52,758 bases of DNA from Pseudomonadota bacterium (GTDB taxonomy: Bacteria > Pseudomonadota > Gammaproteobacteria > Burkholderiales > Gallionellaceae). This document shows, piece by piece, positions 17,096-25,143 of the stretch (position 1 is the stretch's first letter; the number at the start of each line of letters is the position of its first letter). The stretch spans positions 1 to 52,758 of the forward strand of contig JAJYYO010000026.1 of NCBI GenBank assembly GCA_021800795.1, written 5' to 3'. The notes beneath the pieces were generated by a model. It worked only from the letters and a program-made list of their open reading frames with translations, ran no database searches and was not told where the DNA came from. The translations under genes and the position numbers were made by a program.

Positions 17096-17520
17096 GCAAG
17101 CGCCAGTTTGCTGCGAATATTGTTCATGACGTCGAGTGCGATCTGTATTTCGGCCTGACTCAGCCCTGTCAGAACTTTCCGGCGCAAGTCGGTTGCGCAG
17201 CAGCGGATGTTTTCGACATTCGCCAACCCCGCATCGGACAGTCGCAAGTGCTTGACCCGGCGGTCGGTCTCGCTGTTGCAGCGCGTGAGCAGTCCTTCCT
17301 TTTCCATGCGATCAACCAGCCTTACCAGTGTCGCAGCTTCTATCCCCATGCACTGGGCCAGTTCCTTATGAGTGCAACCATCATTGCGTGACAGATGCAG
17401 CAGCAACATCCAGCGCGACAAGGTAAATCCCAGCGGCCTTAACTGACGATCCAGTGCGATACGCCAGGCATGGGTAGTCAGAAACATCGATTCCGAAAAC
17501 TGTTCTTCCAGGGGCTTCAT
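17092..17520 (-). CDS. MarR-family transcriptional repressor of the efflux operon
   Basis: 142 residues with a winged helix-turn-helix: the recognition region is HKELAQCMGIEAATLVRLVDRMEKEGLL and the wing is RCNSETDRRVKHLRLSD. As first gene of the marR-emrA-emrB operon it most likely represses its own promoter and is released by a phenolic or drug ligand, as for EmrR/MprA. A matching palindrome lies 18 nt upstream of its start (17538-17553). Confidence 0.9.
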   Translation of the reverse strand: MKPLEEQFSESMFLTTHAWRIALDRQLRPLGFTLSRWMLLLHLSRNDGCTHKELAQCMGIEAATLVRLVDRMEKEGLLTRCNSETDRRVKHLRLSDAGLANVENIRCCATDLRRKVLTGLSQAEIQIALDVMNNIRSKLALA

Positions 17521-17537
17521 TATTTGTTGCTGTACTA

Positions 17538-17553
17538 ATAGTTAGCTTACTAT
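17538..17553. promoter_or_regulatory. Probable MarR operator
   Basis: ATAGTTA (17538-17544) and TTACTAT (17547-17553) form a near-perfect 7-bp inverted repeat, one mismatch, 17 bp upstream of the marR start codon. AT-rich palindromes of about this size at the promoter of an autoregulated marR gene are typical binding sites. The assignment to this repressor is inferred from position. Confidence 0.6.
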
Positions 17554-17916
17554 CAATAATGAAGGAAGTTACGGAATTTGTCGAGGGCCAGGATGCTTCT
17601 CATGCCTATTCCACGGGTATCGATGCGAATGACTTGTCATGAATCCTGCAAGGAGCCGGGATCTCATTCGATAAGGGCGATTTGTCATAATCGTCAGGAA
17701 TAATCCAGTTTGGCAAATATTTCTGTAGCTTACGGCTCAGTTAGCCGATAATAAACCGACCATGCGGAATGAAAAATAAAAACGTTTTTCGTGGACAACT
17801 GCAATTTTTAGAATGAATTAGCACCCGGCATGAAGTTACGCACGTCAAATGCTGCCGATACATTAAGCTGCGTAATCCCACAGGGCTGATTCGCGGCACT
17901 TTAACAGAGGTTGTCC
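17554..17916 (+). other. Intergenic region upstream of the signalling operon
   Basis: No gene is visible. It should hold the divergent promoters of marR and of the histidine-kinase operon. GCCGATAA at 17744-17751 matches the -10 consensus of sigma-28 (FliA), but the -35 position reads GTAG or TAGC in place of TAAA, so support is weak. A short GGCT...AGCC inverted repeat surrounds 17734-17747. The kinase ribosome binding site AGAGG is at 17906-17910. Confidence 0.4.
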
Positions 17917-19527
17917 ATGCAAAAAAAAAGCCACAACCCTGCCGCAGAAACAGGTGCGAACTTCACTGAGATTCGACGCCGGGAGGCACTGCTTAAAACC
18001 GGAGCGCTTCAGAGTGCGATTTTCAACAGCGCCAACTTCTCCAGCATTGCCACCGATGCCCGCGGCGTGATCCAGATTTTCAACGTCGGCGCCGAACGCA
18101 TGCTAGGATTTGCTGCCAGCGACGTGGTGAACAAGGTCACGCCGGCCGACATCTCCGATCCACAGGAAGTTGTAACGCGCGCGATTGCACTCAGTGCCGA
18201 ACTGGGCACCCGAATTACCCCGGGCTTCGAGGCCCTGGTGTTCAAGGCCTCGCGCGGTATCGAGGATATCTACGAGCTGACCTATATCCGTAAGGATGGC
18301 AGCCGATTCCCGGCTGTCGTATCGGTCACCGCGCTGCGCAACAAAGAAAACGCCATTATCGGCTACCTGCTGATCGGTACCGACAACACCGCCCGCAAGC
18401 AGGCCGAAGAAGCGCTGCTCAAAGCGGGCGCCTTGCAGAAAGCGATTTTCGACAGCGCCAACTTTTCCAGTATCGCCACCGATGCGAAAGGCGTGATTCA
18501 GATTTTCAACGTCGGGGCCGAGCGCATGCTGGGCTACACCGCCGGCGACGTGATGAACAAGATCACGCCGGCCGATCTTTCCGATCCACAGGAGTTGATT
18601 GCACGCGCCCGCGCCTTGAGTGATGAACTCGGCACTACGATTATGCCGGGCTTCGAAGCTTTGGTGTTCAAAGCCTCGCGCGGCATCGAGGATATCTACG
18701 AGCTGACCTATATTCGCCGCGATGGCAGCCGATTCCCTGCCGTCGTGTCGGTCACCGCGCTGCGCAACAAAGAAAACGCCATTATCGGCTACCTGCTGAT
18801 CGGTACCGACAATAGCGCCCGCAAACTGGTTGAAGAGGCACGCGAGAGCATGATTCAAATCGAAAAGCTTTCTTCGTTGGGTACCATGGTGGGCGGTGTG
18901 GCACATGAGATTAACAACCCGTTGATGGGTGTAATGAACTACGTCGAATATGCCAAAAACAAGGCCGTCGATGCCAAATCGATCGAGGTGCTGGGCAATG
19001 CACTGCACGAAATCGATCGCATCAGGGTAATCGTGCAGCATATGCTGGTATTCGTCCGTGCTGACAGCGACCATCATGCCATATGCAATGTCCACGACTC
19101 AGTCAGGCGAACCGCTGCCTTGCTGGAAGGCGAATTCAGAAAAAATGCAGTGCAACTTCAGATCGATTTGCCTGTCAACCTGCCGCAGGTTAAATGCAGC
19201 GCGAGCAGTTTGCAACAAGTGCTGGTGAATTTGTTGCTGAACGCGCGGGATGCCATCGCGGGGCAGTCGGAGCAGCGCATTACCATCAGCGGCCGACACC
19301 AGGGCGGGGAAATCCTTTTAACGGTATGCGACAACGGTCCCGGGATCGGTGATGAAATCCGTAAAAAAATATTCGATCCTTTTTTTACCACCAAACCGAT
19401 CGGCAAAGGCACCGGCCTTGGCTTGGCCGTGTCAAGGCAACTGCTCGAAGAGGCGGGCGGCAGTCTGAGTTACAATGAGAACCAGACGCCCGGCGCCTGT
19501 TTTCAGTTGGTTTTTAAAGTGGCTTAA
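17917..19527 (+). CDS. Tandem-PAS sensor histidine kinase
   Basis: 536 residues from the ATG at 17917, chosen for AGAGG 6 nt upstream; a TTG at 17911 is in frame but less likely. Two PAS domains (about 25-165 and 167-305) are near-identical copies of each other. They are followed by the dimerisation/phosphoacceptor helix with His330 in [20 protein letters not shown] and an HATPase domain with the N box [11 protein letters not shown]1 DNGPGIG and G2 [13 protein letters not shown]. No membrane segment or signal peptide is seen, so it is a cytoplasmic sensor. It should phosphorylate Asp61 of the receiver-KaiB protein encoded directly after its stop codon. Confidence 0.92.
   Translation: MQKKSHNPAAETGANFTEIRRREALLKTGALQSAIFNSANFSSIATDARGVIQIFNVGAERMLGFAASDVVNKVTPADISDPQEVVTRAIALSAELGTRITPGFEALVFKASRGIEDIYELTYIRKDGSRFPAVVSVTALRNKENAIIGYLLIGTDNTARKQAEEALLKAGALQKAIFDSANFSSIATDAKGVIQIFNVGAERMLGYTAGDVMNKITPADLSDPQELIARARALSDELGTTIMPGFEALVFKASRGIEDIYELTYIRRDGSRFPAVVSVTALRNKENAIIGYLLIGTDNSARKLVEEARESMIQIEKLSSLGTMVGGVAHEINNPLMGVMNYVEYAKNKAVDAKSIEVLGNALHEIDRIRVIVQHMLVFVRADSDHHAICNVHDSVRRTAALLEGEFRKNAVQLQIDLPVNLPQVKCSASSLQQVLVNLLLNARDAIAGQSEQRITISGRHQGGEILLTVCDNGPGIGDEIRKKIFDPFFTTKPIGKGTGLGLAVSRQLLEEAGGSLSYNENQTPGACFQLVFKVA
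17995..18843 (+). repeat. Intragenic tandem duplication encoding the two PAS domains
   Basis: Copy 1 begins at 17995 and copy 2 at 18421, a period of 426 bp (142 codons). The copies are highly similar at both nucleotide and protein level. A long 3' part of each unit, covering the codons for [19 protein letters not shown], is almost unchanged. Retention of long identical stretches suggests either recent duplication or continued gene conversion. Confidence 0.9.
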
Positions 19528-20241
19528 ATGAGCTTCGAATGGGATGAGAGTATGACTCAGAATATTGTTGTAATTGATGATGATGCCGCCGTGCGCGGCT
19601 CGTTCCAATTAGTGCTGGAAGAGATGGGCTGTACGGTACGCGTGGCAGAGGATGGTTTGCAAGGGGTAGCGCTGGTCAAGGCTGCGCGCCCTGATTTGAT
19701 TTTTCTGGATTTGAAGATGCCGGGTATTGATGGCGTCGAGACGATGCGCCGCTTGTTGGCGATGGATAACACGTTAAGGATCTACATTGTCACTGCCTTC
19801 TCGCAGGAATACCTGGACGATTTGAAAGCAGCGCAAGCCGAAGGGCTGGTATTTCAGTTAGCCGGCAAACCGCTGTCGTCCGCACAGATTCGCTATATCG
19901 CCAAATCGGTGCGCGCCATTGAAGAAGTGATCCCAGGCAGCCGCAAAATCAAGCTGACGCTGTATGTCATGTCCATCAATCCGGAGGCTCAGCAATTCAT
20001 TACGCAACTCAGAAGCGAGTTGGCGGCAAGCTATCAGCCGGGCTTCTGGGCGCTGGATGTGGTGGAGGTGTTGAGCATGCCTGAAAAAGCGCTGGAAAAA
20101 GACGTGTTTGCCACGCCGATGCTGGTGCGCGACATTCCTGAACCCATTTTGAAGCTGTTAGGCGACTTGTCCAAAATGCATCCCATGCTGGCCACTGTCA
20201 CGGCCCAAAATGGCAATAGCTCGGACACGATGGTACTGTAA
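19528..20241 (+). CDS. Response regulator with C-terminal KaiB-like domain
   Basis: 237 residues. Residues 12-130 are a CheY-type receiver with acidic pocket Asp17/Asp18, phosphoacceptor Asp61 in FLDLKMPG, Thr89 and Lys114. Residues 141-225 look like a KaiB fold: KIKLTLYVMSINPEAQQFI at the start and FATPMLVRDIPEPILKLLGDLS near the end, which contains the ATP-x-L and GDLS positions conserved in KaiB and the KaiB-like sensor of SasA. No DNA-binding or enzymatic output domain is present. The ATG at 19528 follows the kinase stop directly; an in-frame ATG at 19552 would remove 8 residues. It lies between a kinase and a c-di-GMP phosphodiesterase and probably relays a signal by protein-protein contact. 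Confidence 0.85.
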   Translation: MSFEWDESMTQNIVVIDDDAAVRGSFQLVLEEMGCTVRVAEDGLQGVALVKAARPDLIFLDLKMPGIDGVETMRRLLAMDNTLRIYIVTAFSQEYLDDLKAAQAEGLVFQLAGKPLSSAQIRYIAKSVRAIEEVIPGSRKIKLTLYVMSINPEAQQFITQLRSELAASYQPGFWALDVVEVLSMPEKALEKDVFATPMLVRDIPEPILKLLGDLSKMHPMLATVTAQNGNSSDTMVL

Positions 20242-20274
20242 ACAGGATATGGAATGCTTCCCTGAAAACGCCTC

Positions 20275-22248
20275 ATGACCGAAACTCAAATCAATATCGA
20301 GCTGATTTTAGCGACGATCACGGACGGCATTGTGGTTGTCAATCAGCATGGCATCGTGCTGTATGCCAATCAAAGCGCCGAACATATTTTTGAACGCGGC
20401 GATTTGCAGGGCTGTGATTTGGCCATCCCCGTCTCTCATGCAGCTGCCCATCAAGACATCAACTTGATCCGTCGCAGCGGCATAGGTTGGGCTGAGTTGC
20501 GTTCCTCGCCCATCACATGGGAAGGCCAGGCAGCTTACGTGATTGGCGTGCGCGACATCACCGAGCGAAAAATGTCTGAACTTGGGCTGCGCTTGGCGGC
20601 GGCTGTATTTGACAGTACACGTGAGGGTGTGATGGTAACCGATACCGAAAAACGTATCGTGCGTATCAATCCGGCCTTCAGCGAAATCACCGGCTATACG
20701 GAAGCCGACGTATTGGGAGAAACGCTCGACATACTCCGATCCGGACGCCATAACCGTGAATTTTATGCGTCAATATGGGACAGCGTTGCACGCGTCGGTC
20801 ATTGGCAGGGAGAAATCTGGAATCGGCGCAAGAACGGTGAAATATACCCCGAACTGGCGAGCCTGGCTGTCGTCAAGGATGCTTCCGGTGTGGTCAACAA
20901 CTATGTTACGGTTTTTGCCGATATTTCCACACTCAGGCAATCACAATCCGATCTCGATTTTCTCGCCAATCACGATCCATTGACGCAACTGCCGAACCGC
21001 TTGCTGCTGATGTCGAGTTTGCAGCACAGCATGCAAAGAGCGCAGCGCGATGGCAAGTATCTGGCGTTGCTGATGATAGATCTGGATCGCTTCAAGGACA
21101 TCAACGACAGCTTCGGCCACCTGGCAGGCGATGAGCTGTTGCAACTGGCAGCCGACAGACTGGATGCGCAACGGCGCGAATTGGATACGGTATTCCGACT
21201 GGGCGGTGATGGATTCACCATGCTGCTCGATGATGTCGTGGAAGTTGAAGAGGCTGCCCGTGTAGCGAACGAAATTATAGCAGCGCTGAGCGAGTCCTAC
21301 CGGCTATCAAATGGCGTCGAGGTACGCACCTGCGCCAGTGTCGGCATCAGCATCTTCCCCGGCCATGGCAATACGCCGGAACTGATGTTGCAACAGGCAG
21401 GCAGTGCACTTTACAAGGCCAAAACCGAAGGTCGCAGCCGCTTTGTGTATTTTTCGAATAGCCTCACCCTCGCAATGCGCGAACGGATTGATCTTGAAGT
21501 AAGATTGCGTCATGCCATCAATCATGACGAGCTGCGCGTTTACTACCAGCCGCAGGTGGACATTGCCAGCGGGCGCATCGTCGGCGCCGAAGCACTGGTG
21601 CGCTGGCAGTCACCGAGCGAAGGTTTGATTATGCCGTCGCGCTTTATTCACATTGCGGAAGCCTCCGGCCTGATCGGTGAAATTGACGACTGGGTGTTGA
21701 GGGAAGCCTGTTTGCAAGGGCAACGCTGGCGAGCCGCGGGCTTAATGCCGCTCACGCTGGCTGTCAACCTGTCTCCCTACCAGTTTTTGCAAGGCGACAT
21801 CAGTAAAACCGTAACCCGGGTTTTGAACGATACCGGTTTCCCGGCAGAATATCTGGAGTTGGAACTGACCGAGAGCGCCTTGATGCAGCGCGAAACCGAG
21901 GCTATCCTGATTCTCAACCGGCTCAGGGCGCTCGGCGTGAAACTGGCGATTGACGACTTTGGCACCGGCTATTCCTCGCTGGCCTACCTCAAGTTGTTTC
22001 CGCTGGATATTTTGAAAATCGACAAGCGTTTCATTGACGATGTCCCATTGCACCGCGACGACATGGAAATCGTCGCCGCGATTATCGCCATGGCGCACTC
22101 GTTGCGTTTGCAGGTGCTGGCCGAAGGGGTTGAAAACAAGAATCAACTCGCTTATTTGAAAACCCAGGGTTGTGACCTGTATCAAGGCTATCTGAGCAGC
22201 CGCCCGGTGCCTGCCGGCGAATTTGAACAGCTGCTGAAATGCCAGTGA
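20275..22248 (+). CDS. PAS-PAS-GGDEF-EAL protein, probable c-di-GMP phosphodiesterase
   Basis: 657 residues. Two PAS domains lie at about 5-95 and 98-225, a GGDEF domain at about 229-390 and an EAL domain at about 400-650. The diguanylate cyclase motif is GGDGF (310-314), with Gly replacing the catalytic Glu, so cyclase activity is unlikely; the domain may bind GTP and regulate. The EAL domain keeps AEALVRW (Glu439), LTESALM, DDFGTGYSS, KIDKRFIDD and EGVE, so it should hydrolyse c-di-GMP. It is cytoplasmic, with no membrane segment. It follows the receiver-KaiB gene by 33 nt and is probably in the same operon. Confidence 0.9.
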   Translation: MTETQINIELILATITDGIVVVNQHGIVLYANQSAEHIFERGDLQGCDLAIPVSHAAAHQDINLIRRSGIGWAELRSSPITWEGQAAYVIGVRDITERKMSELGLRLAAAVFDSTREGVMVTDTEKRIVRINPAFSEITGYTEADVLGETLDILRSGRHNREFYASIWDSVARVGHWQGEIWNRRKNGEIYPELASLAVVKDASGVVNNYVTVFADISTLRQSQSDLDFLANHDPLTQLPNRLLLMSSLQHSMQRAQRDGKYLALLMIDLDRFKDINDSFGHLAGDELLQLAADRLDAQRRELDTVFRLGGDGFTMLLDDVVEVEEAARVANEIIAALSESYRLSNGVEVRTCASVGISIFPGHGNTPELMLQQAGSALYKAKTEGRSRFVYFSNSLTLAMRERIDLEVRLRHAINHDELRVYYQPQVDIASGRIVGAEALVRWQSPSEGLIMPSRFIHIAEASGLIGEIDDWVLREACLQGQRWRAAGLMPLTLAVNLSPYQFLQGDISKTVTRVLNDTGFPAEYLELELTESALMQRETEAILILNRLRALGVKLAIDDFGTGYSSLAYLKLFPLDILKIDKRFIDDVPLHRDDMEIVAAIIAMAHSLRLQVLAEGVENKNQLAYLKTQGCDLYQGYLSSRPVPAGEFEQLLKCQ

Positions 22249-22264
22249 CAGGCTGACAGGTCTT

Positions 22265-22726
22265 CTACAGAAATCTGTCCAGCAGCTTTCTGCTGTGGAT
22301 ATCCAGTTTTTCCATATCGTCTATCAGAAATGAGACGCCGTGCCCGTCGGTGATGAGCAGGGCGTTGTGCGGCAACCGGCGGATGTGATCTTCGGCCTTG
22401 AGCAGCAACTCCGTGTTTCCCCTGTCCGTTTCCACCTGCCAGATACTGGGCGTGGCGAAACTCGATACTGCGCTGATGCGGCTGATGTTCGGCGTGAATT
22501 CCCGGCAGGCGAGCTCTTCGAGAATCAAACGGCGTATATCTTCGCGCAATTCATTCGGGCGTTCTATCCAGGCGATTTCCTTGCCGTCCGGATTCATCAG
22601 TGAAATGCATTCATCGGGCGCCGCAATCGGAAAGGCGCGCACCGGCACGACACCTTCATGCACTTCGCCATCGCAGGTGTATACCAGCAGACCTGACGGG
22701 TTACGAGTCAGCTGAAAATCGCTCAT
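22265..22726 (-). CDS. DUF1854 protein of the cyanophycin locus
   Basis: 153 residues. Recognised as the DUF1854 family by the segments VPVRAFPIAAPDECISLMNPDGKEI and ITDGHGVSFLIDDMEKLDIHSRKLL. These proteins are regularly found beside cyanophycin synthetases and a dedicated ABC transporter; their biochemical role is unknown. The start overlaps the end of the ABC transporter gene by 4 nt on the same strand, so the two are made together. It is convergent with the phosphodiesterase gene, 16 nt away. Confidence 0.82.
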   Translation of the reverse strand: MSDFQLTRNPSGLLVYTCDGEVHEGVVPVRAFPIAAPDECISLMNPDGKEIAWIERPNELREDIRRLILEELACREFTPNISRISAVSSFATPSIWQVETDRGNTELLLKAEDHIRRLPHNALLITDGHGVSFLIDDMEKLDIHSRKLLDRFL

Positions 22727-24999
22727 GTGCTCACCTTCCTGTCTATCGGAATGCGTGCGTAAGTGTCGTTGAGATCGGTATCCACGTTGCGCGCCTGCGC
22801 CTGATACAGCCGGTAATAAGCGCCTTCTTTTGCCATCAGCTCGTCGTGACTGCCGATCTCGACGATCTCGCCCTTGTCCAGCACTACCAGCCGATTTGCC
22901 TTATGCAGCGTGGACAGTCGGTGGGCGATGGCGATGGTGGTGCGGCCATGCACCAGGTTGTCCAGCGCCTTCTGGATTTCCTTCTCGGTTTCGGTATCCA
23001 CCGAGGCGGTCGCTTCATCGAGTATCAGGATGCGCGGATCGATCAGCAGGGCGCGCGCAATCGAGATGCGCTGACGCTCTCCGCCTGACAGTCCATGGCC
23101 GCGCTCGCCTACCAGCGAATCGTAGCCGTGCGGCAGACGCAGGATGAATTCATGCGCATGGGCGGCGCGTGCCGCGCTGACGATTTCGGTGCGCGTGGCA
23201 TCCGGTTTGCCATAGGCGATATTTTCGGCAATGCTGCCGAAGAACAGAAACGGGTCCTGCAACACCAGACCGATATGACGCCGGTAATCCGGAATGGACA
23301 AGGATTTGATGTTCACGCCGTCTATGCTGATCGACCCTTCCGAGACATCGTAGAAACGGCACATCAGGTTGACCAGCGTGCTTTTGCCCGAACCGCTGTG
23401 ACCGACCAGACCGATCATCTCGCCGGGTTCGATGACGAGATTCAATCCTTTGATGACCGCGCGATTGCCATAGCGAAAACCCGTGTTACGCAACTCGATG
23501 CGTCCTTCAATTTTCTCCAGACGTACCGGATTGGCCGGCTCCGGCACGCTGGAGACATGGTCGAGCACGTCGAAAATGCGTTTGGCGCCGGCCGCCGCCT
23601 TCTGCGTGACGGACACGATGCGGCTCATGGAATCCAGACGCGCATAAAAACGGCTGATGTAAGCCAGAAAAGCGGTCAGCACACCGACGGTGATCTGGTT
23701 CTTCGATACCTGCCAGATGCCGAACGCCCATACCACCAGCAGGCCGATTTCGGTCAGCAAGGAGACGCTGGGCGTGAACAGCGACCAGATTTTGTTGATG
23801 CGATCGTTCACCTGCAGGTTGTGGGCGTTGGCCGCTTTGAAGCGTTCCGCCTCGCGCCCCTCCTGTGCGAACGCCTTGACCACGCGGATGCCGGGTATGG
23901 TGTCGGCCAGCACGTTGCTCACTTCCGACCAGACGCGGTCGATTTTTTCAAAACCGGTGCGCAGGCGGTCGCGCACGTTGTGTATCATCCAGGCGATAAA
24001 GGGCAGCGGCACCAGGGTGACCAGCGCCAGCCACGGATTGATGGAAAAAAGGATCACCGAGGTCATCACGATCATCAGCACATCGGTTGCGAAATCGAGC
24101 AGATGCAAGGATAGAAACACGCAGATGCGGTCCGATTCCGAACCGATGCGCGACATCAGGTCGCCGGTGCGTTTGCCGCCGAAGTATTCCAGCGACAGCC
24201 GCAGCAGATGTTCATAGGTGATGGTGCGCAGATCGGCCCCGATGCGCTCGCTGACCAGCGCCAGAATATAGGTCTTGGCCCAGCCTAATGACCAGGCCAG
24301 CAGGGCCGAACCCAGCAAGCCGGCAAGCAGCCAGCCAACGATGACAAAATCGATCGGCGTGCCGTTCTGGTAGGGGATCAGGACCTTGTCCATCAAGGGC
24401 ATGGTGAGATACGGCGGCACCAGGGTGGCGGCGGTGGAAGCCAGCATCAGCAAAAATCCTGCCAATAACTGCCACCGATAGGGCTTGGCAAAACGCCACA
24501 GGCGAAACAGCGTCCAGGTTGAAGGCGGCGCGTTGACGGTATCGCTGCAAAACGGGCATGACCCCTGATCGGTCAGCGGCGTCAGGCAATCCGGGCAACA
24601 TTCGGGCGCCTCGCTCGATGCGGCAATCCCGGAAATAAAAGCACTGCGCTGCCGTTCGAACTGTTTGACAAAGCGCGCGGCCTGAACGTTATGCGCCAGC
24701 GTATAAAACCAGCAGGCCAGACGGACATCGCCGTAGAATAATTCGATTCTGCCTACGCCGCCGTGGTCGTGGCGCTGTATCGTCAGGCCTTCGTGATAAG
24801 GGTAGTCGCGATCCTGCTGTCCATCGAAACAGATCAGGCGCAGCTTGCTGACAACCAGCAGACTCTGCGAAAAGTTCAACCGTGCATCGAGATCGATCGC
24901 AAGCTCGGCTGCAATTTCTTCATTGACTGGCAGTCGCGACTGTACGATGGTGCGCCATGCGTCCGGAGTGGCGGCTTTAATGGGTAGAGGTATATTCAC
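22723..24999 (-). CDS. Cyanophycin-associated ABC transporter with N-terminal zinc ribbon
   Basis: 758 residues from a GTG at 24999-24997; an upstream TTG at 25035 would add 12 residues, and neither has a good ribosome binding site. The N-terminal about 130 residues are a soluble domain of unknown function, then a zinc ribbon with CPDC and CPFC pairs (135-151). A six-helix exporter transmembrane domain (about 170-450) and a nucleotide-binding domain follow, with Walker A GHSGSGKST, signature LSGGERQ, Walker B ILILDEATAS and the H-loop IAHRL. It is an ABCB-type half-transporter fused to its ATPase. Its divergent position to cphA'/cphA and the linked DUF1854 gene point to cyanophycin metabolism. 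The substrate is not known; it could export or import Arg/Asp-containing peptides. Confidence 0.85.
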   Translation of the reverse strand: MNIPLPIKAATPDAWRTIVQSRLPVNEEIAAELAIDLDARLNFSQSLLVVSKLRLICFDGQQDRDYPYHEGLTIQRHDHGGVGRIELFYGDVRLACWFYTLAHNVQAARFVKQFERQRSAFISGIAASSEAPECCPDCLTPLTDQGSCPFCSDTVNAPPSTWTLFRLWRFAKPYRWQLLAGFLLMLASTAATLVPPYLTMPLMDKVLIPYQNGTPIDFVIVGWLLAGLLGSALLAWSLGWAKTYILALVSERIGADLRTITYEHLLRLSLEYFGGKRTGDLMSRIGSESDRICVFLSLHLLDFATDVLMIVMTSVILFSINPWLALVTLVPLPFIAWMIHNVRDRLRTGFEKIDRVWSEVSNVLADTIPGIRVVKAFAQEGREAERFKAANAHNLQVNDRINKIWSLFTPSVSLLTEIGLLVVWAFGIWQVSKNQITVGVLTAFLAYISRFYARLDSMSRIVSVTQKAAAGAKRIFDVLDHVSSVPEPANPVRLEKIEGRIELRNTGFRYGNRAVIKGLNLVIEPGEMIGLVGHSGSGKSTLVNLMCRFYDVSEGSISIDGVNIKSLSIPDYRRHIGLVLQDPFLFFGSIAENIAYGKPDATRTEIVSAARAAHAHEFILRLPHGYDSLVGERGHGLSGGERQRISIARALLIDPRILILDEATASVDTETEKEIQKALDNLVHGRTTIAIAHRLSTLHKANRLVVLDKGEIVEIGSHDELMAKEGAYYRLYQAQARNVDTDLNDTYARIPIDRKVST

Positions 25000-25143
25000 T
25001 GGCGGCGATATTACTACAATAAAACGCAGCGACAAACAGTTTTAGCGCACCCTCTGGTAAACTCCACGTAAGGTTGCCGGTAAACCAAAATGCCGTGTGC
25101 TGCGTTAACTGCCGCACGTTACACAATTCACCAGGAAGGTTTG

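Noticed and set aside
23095..24114. 339-codon plus-strand frame
   Set aside because: Shadow of the ABC transporter; it is Asp/His/Arg-rich low-quality sequence without a family.
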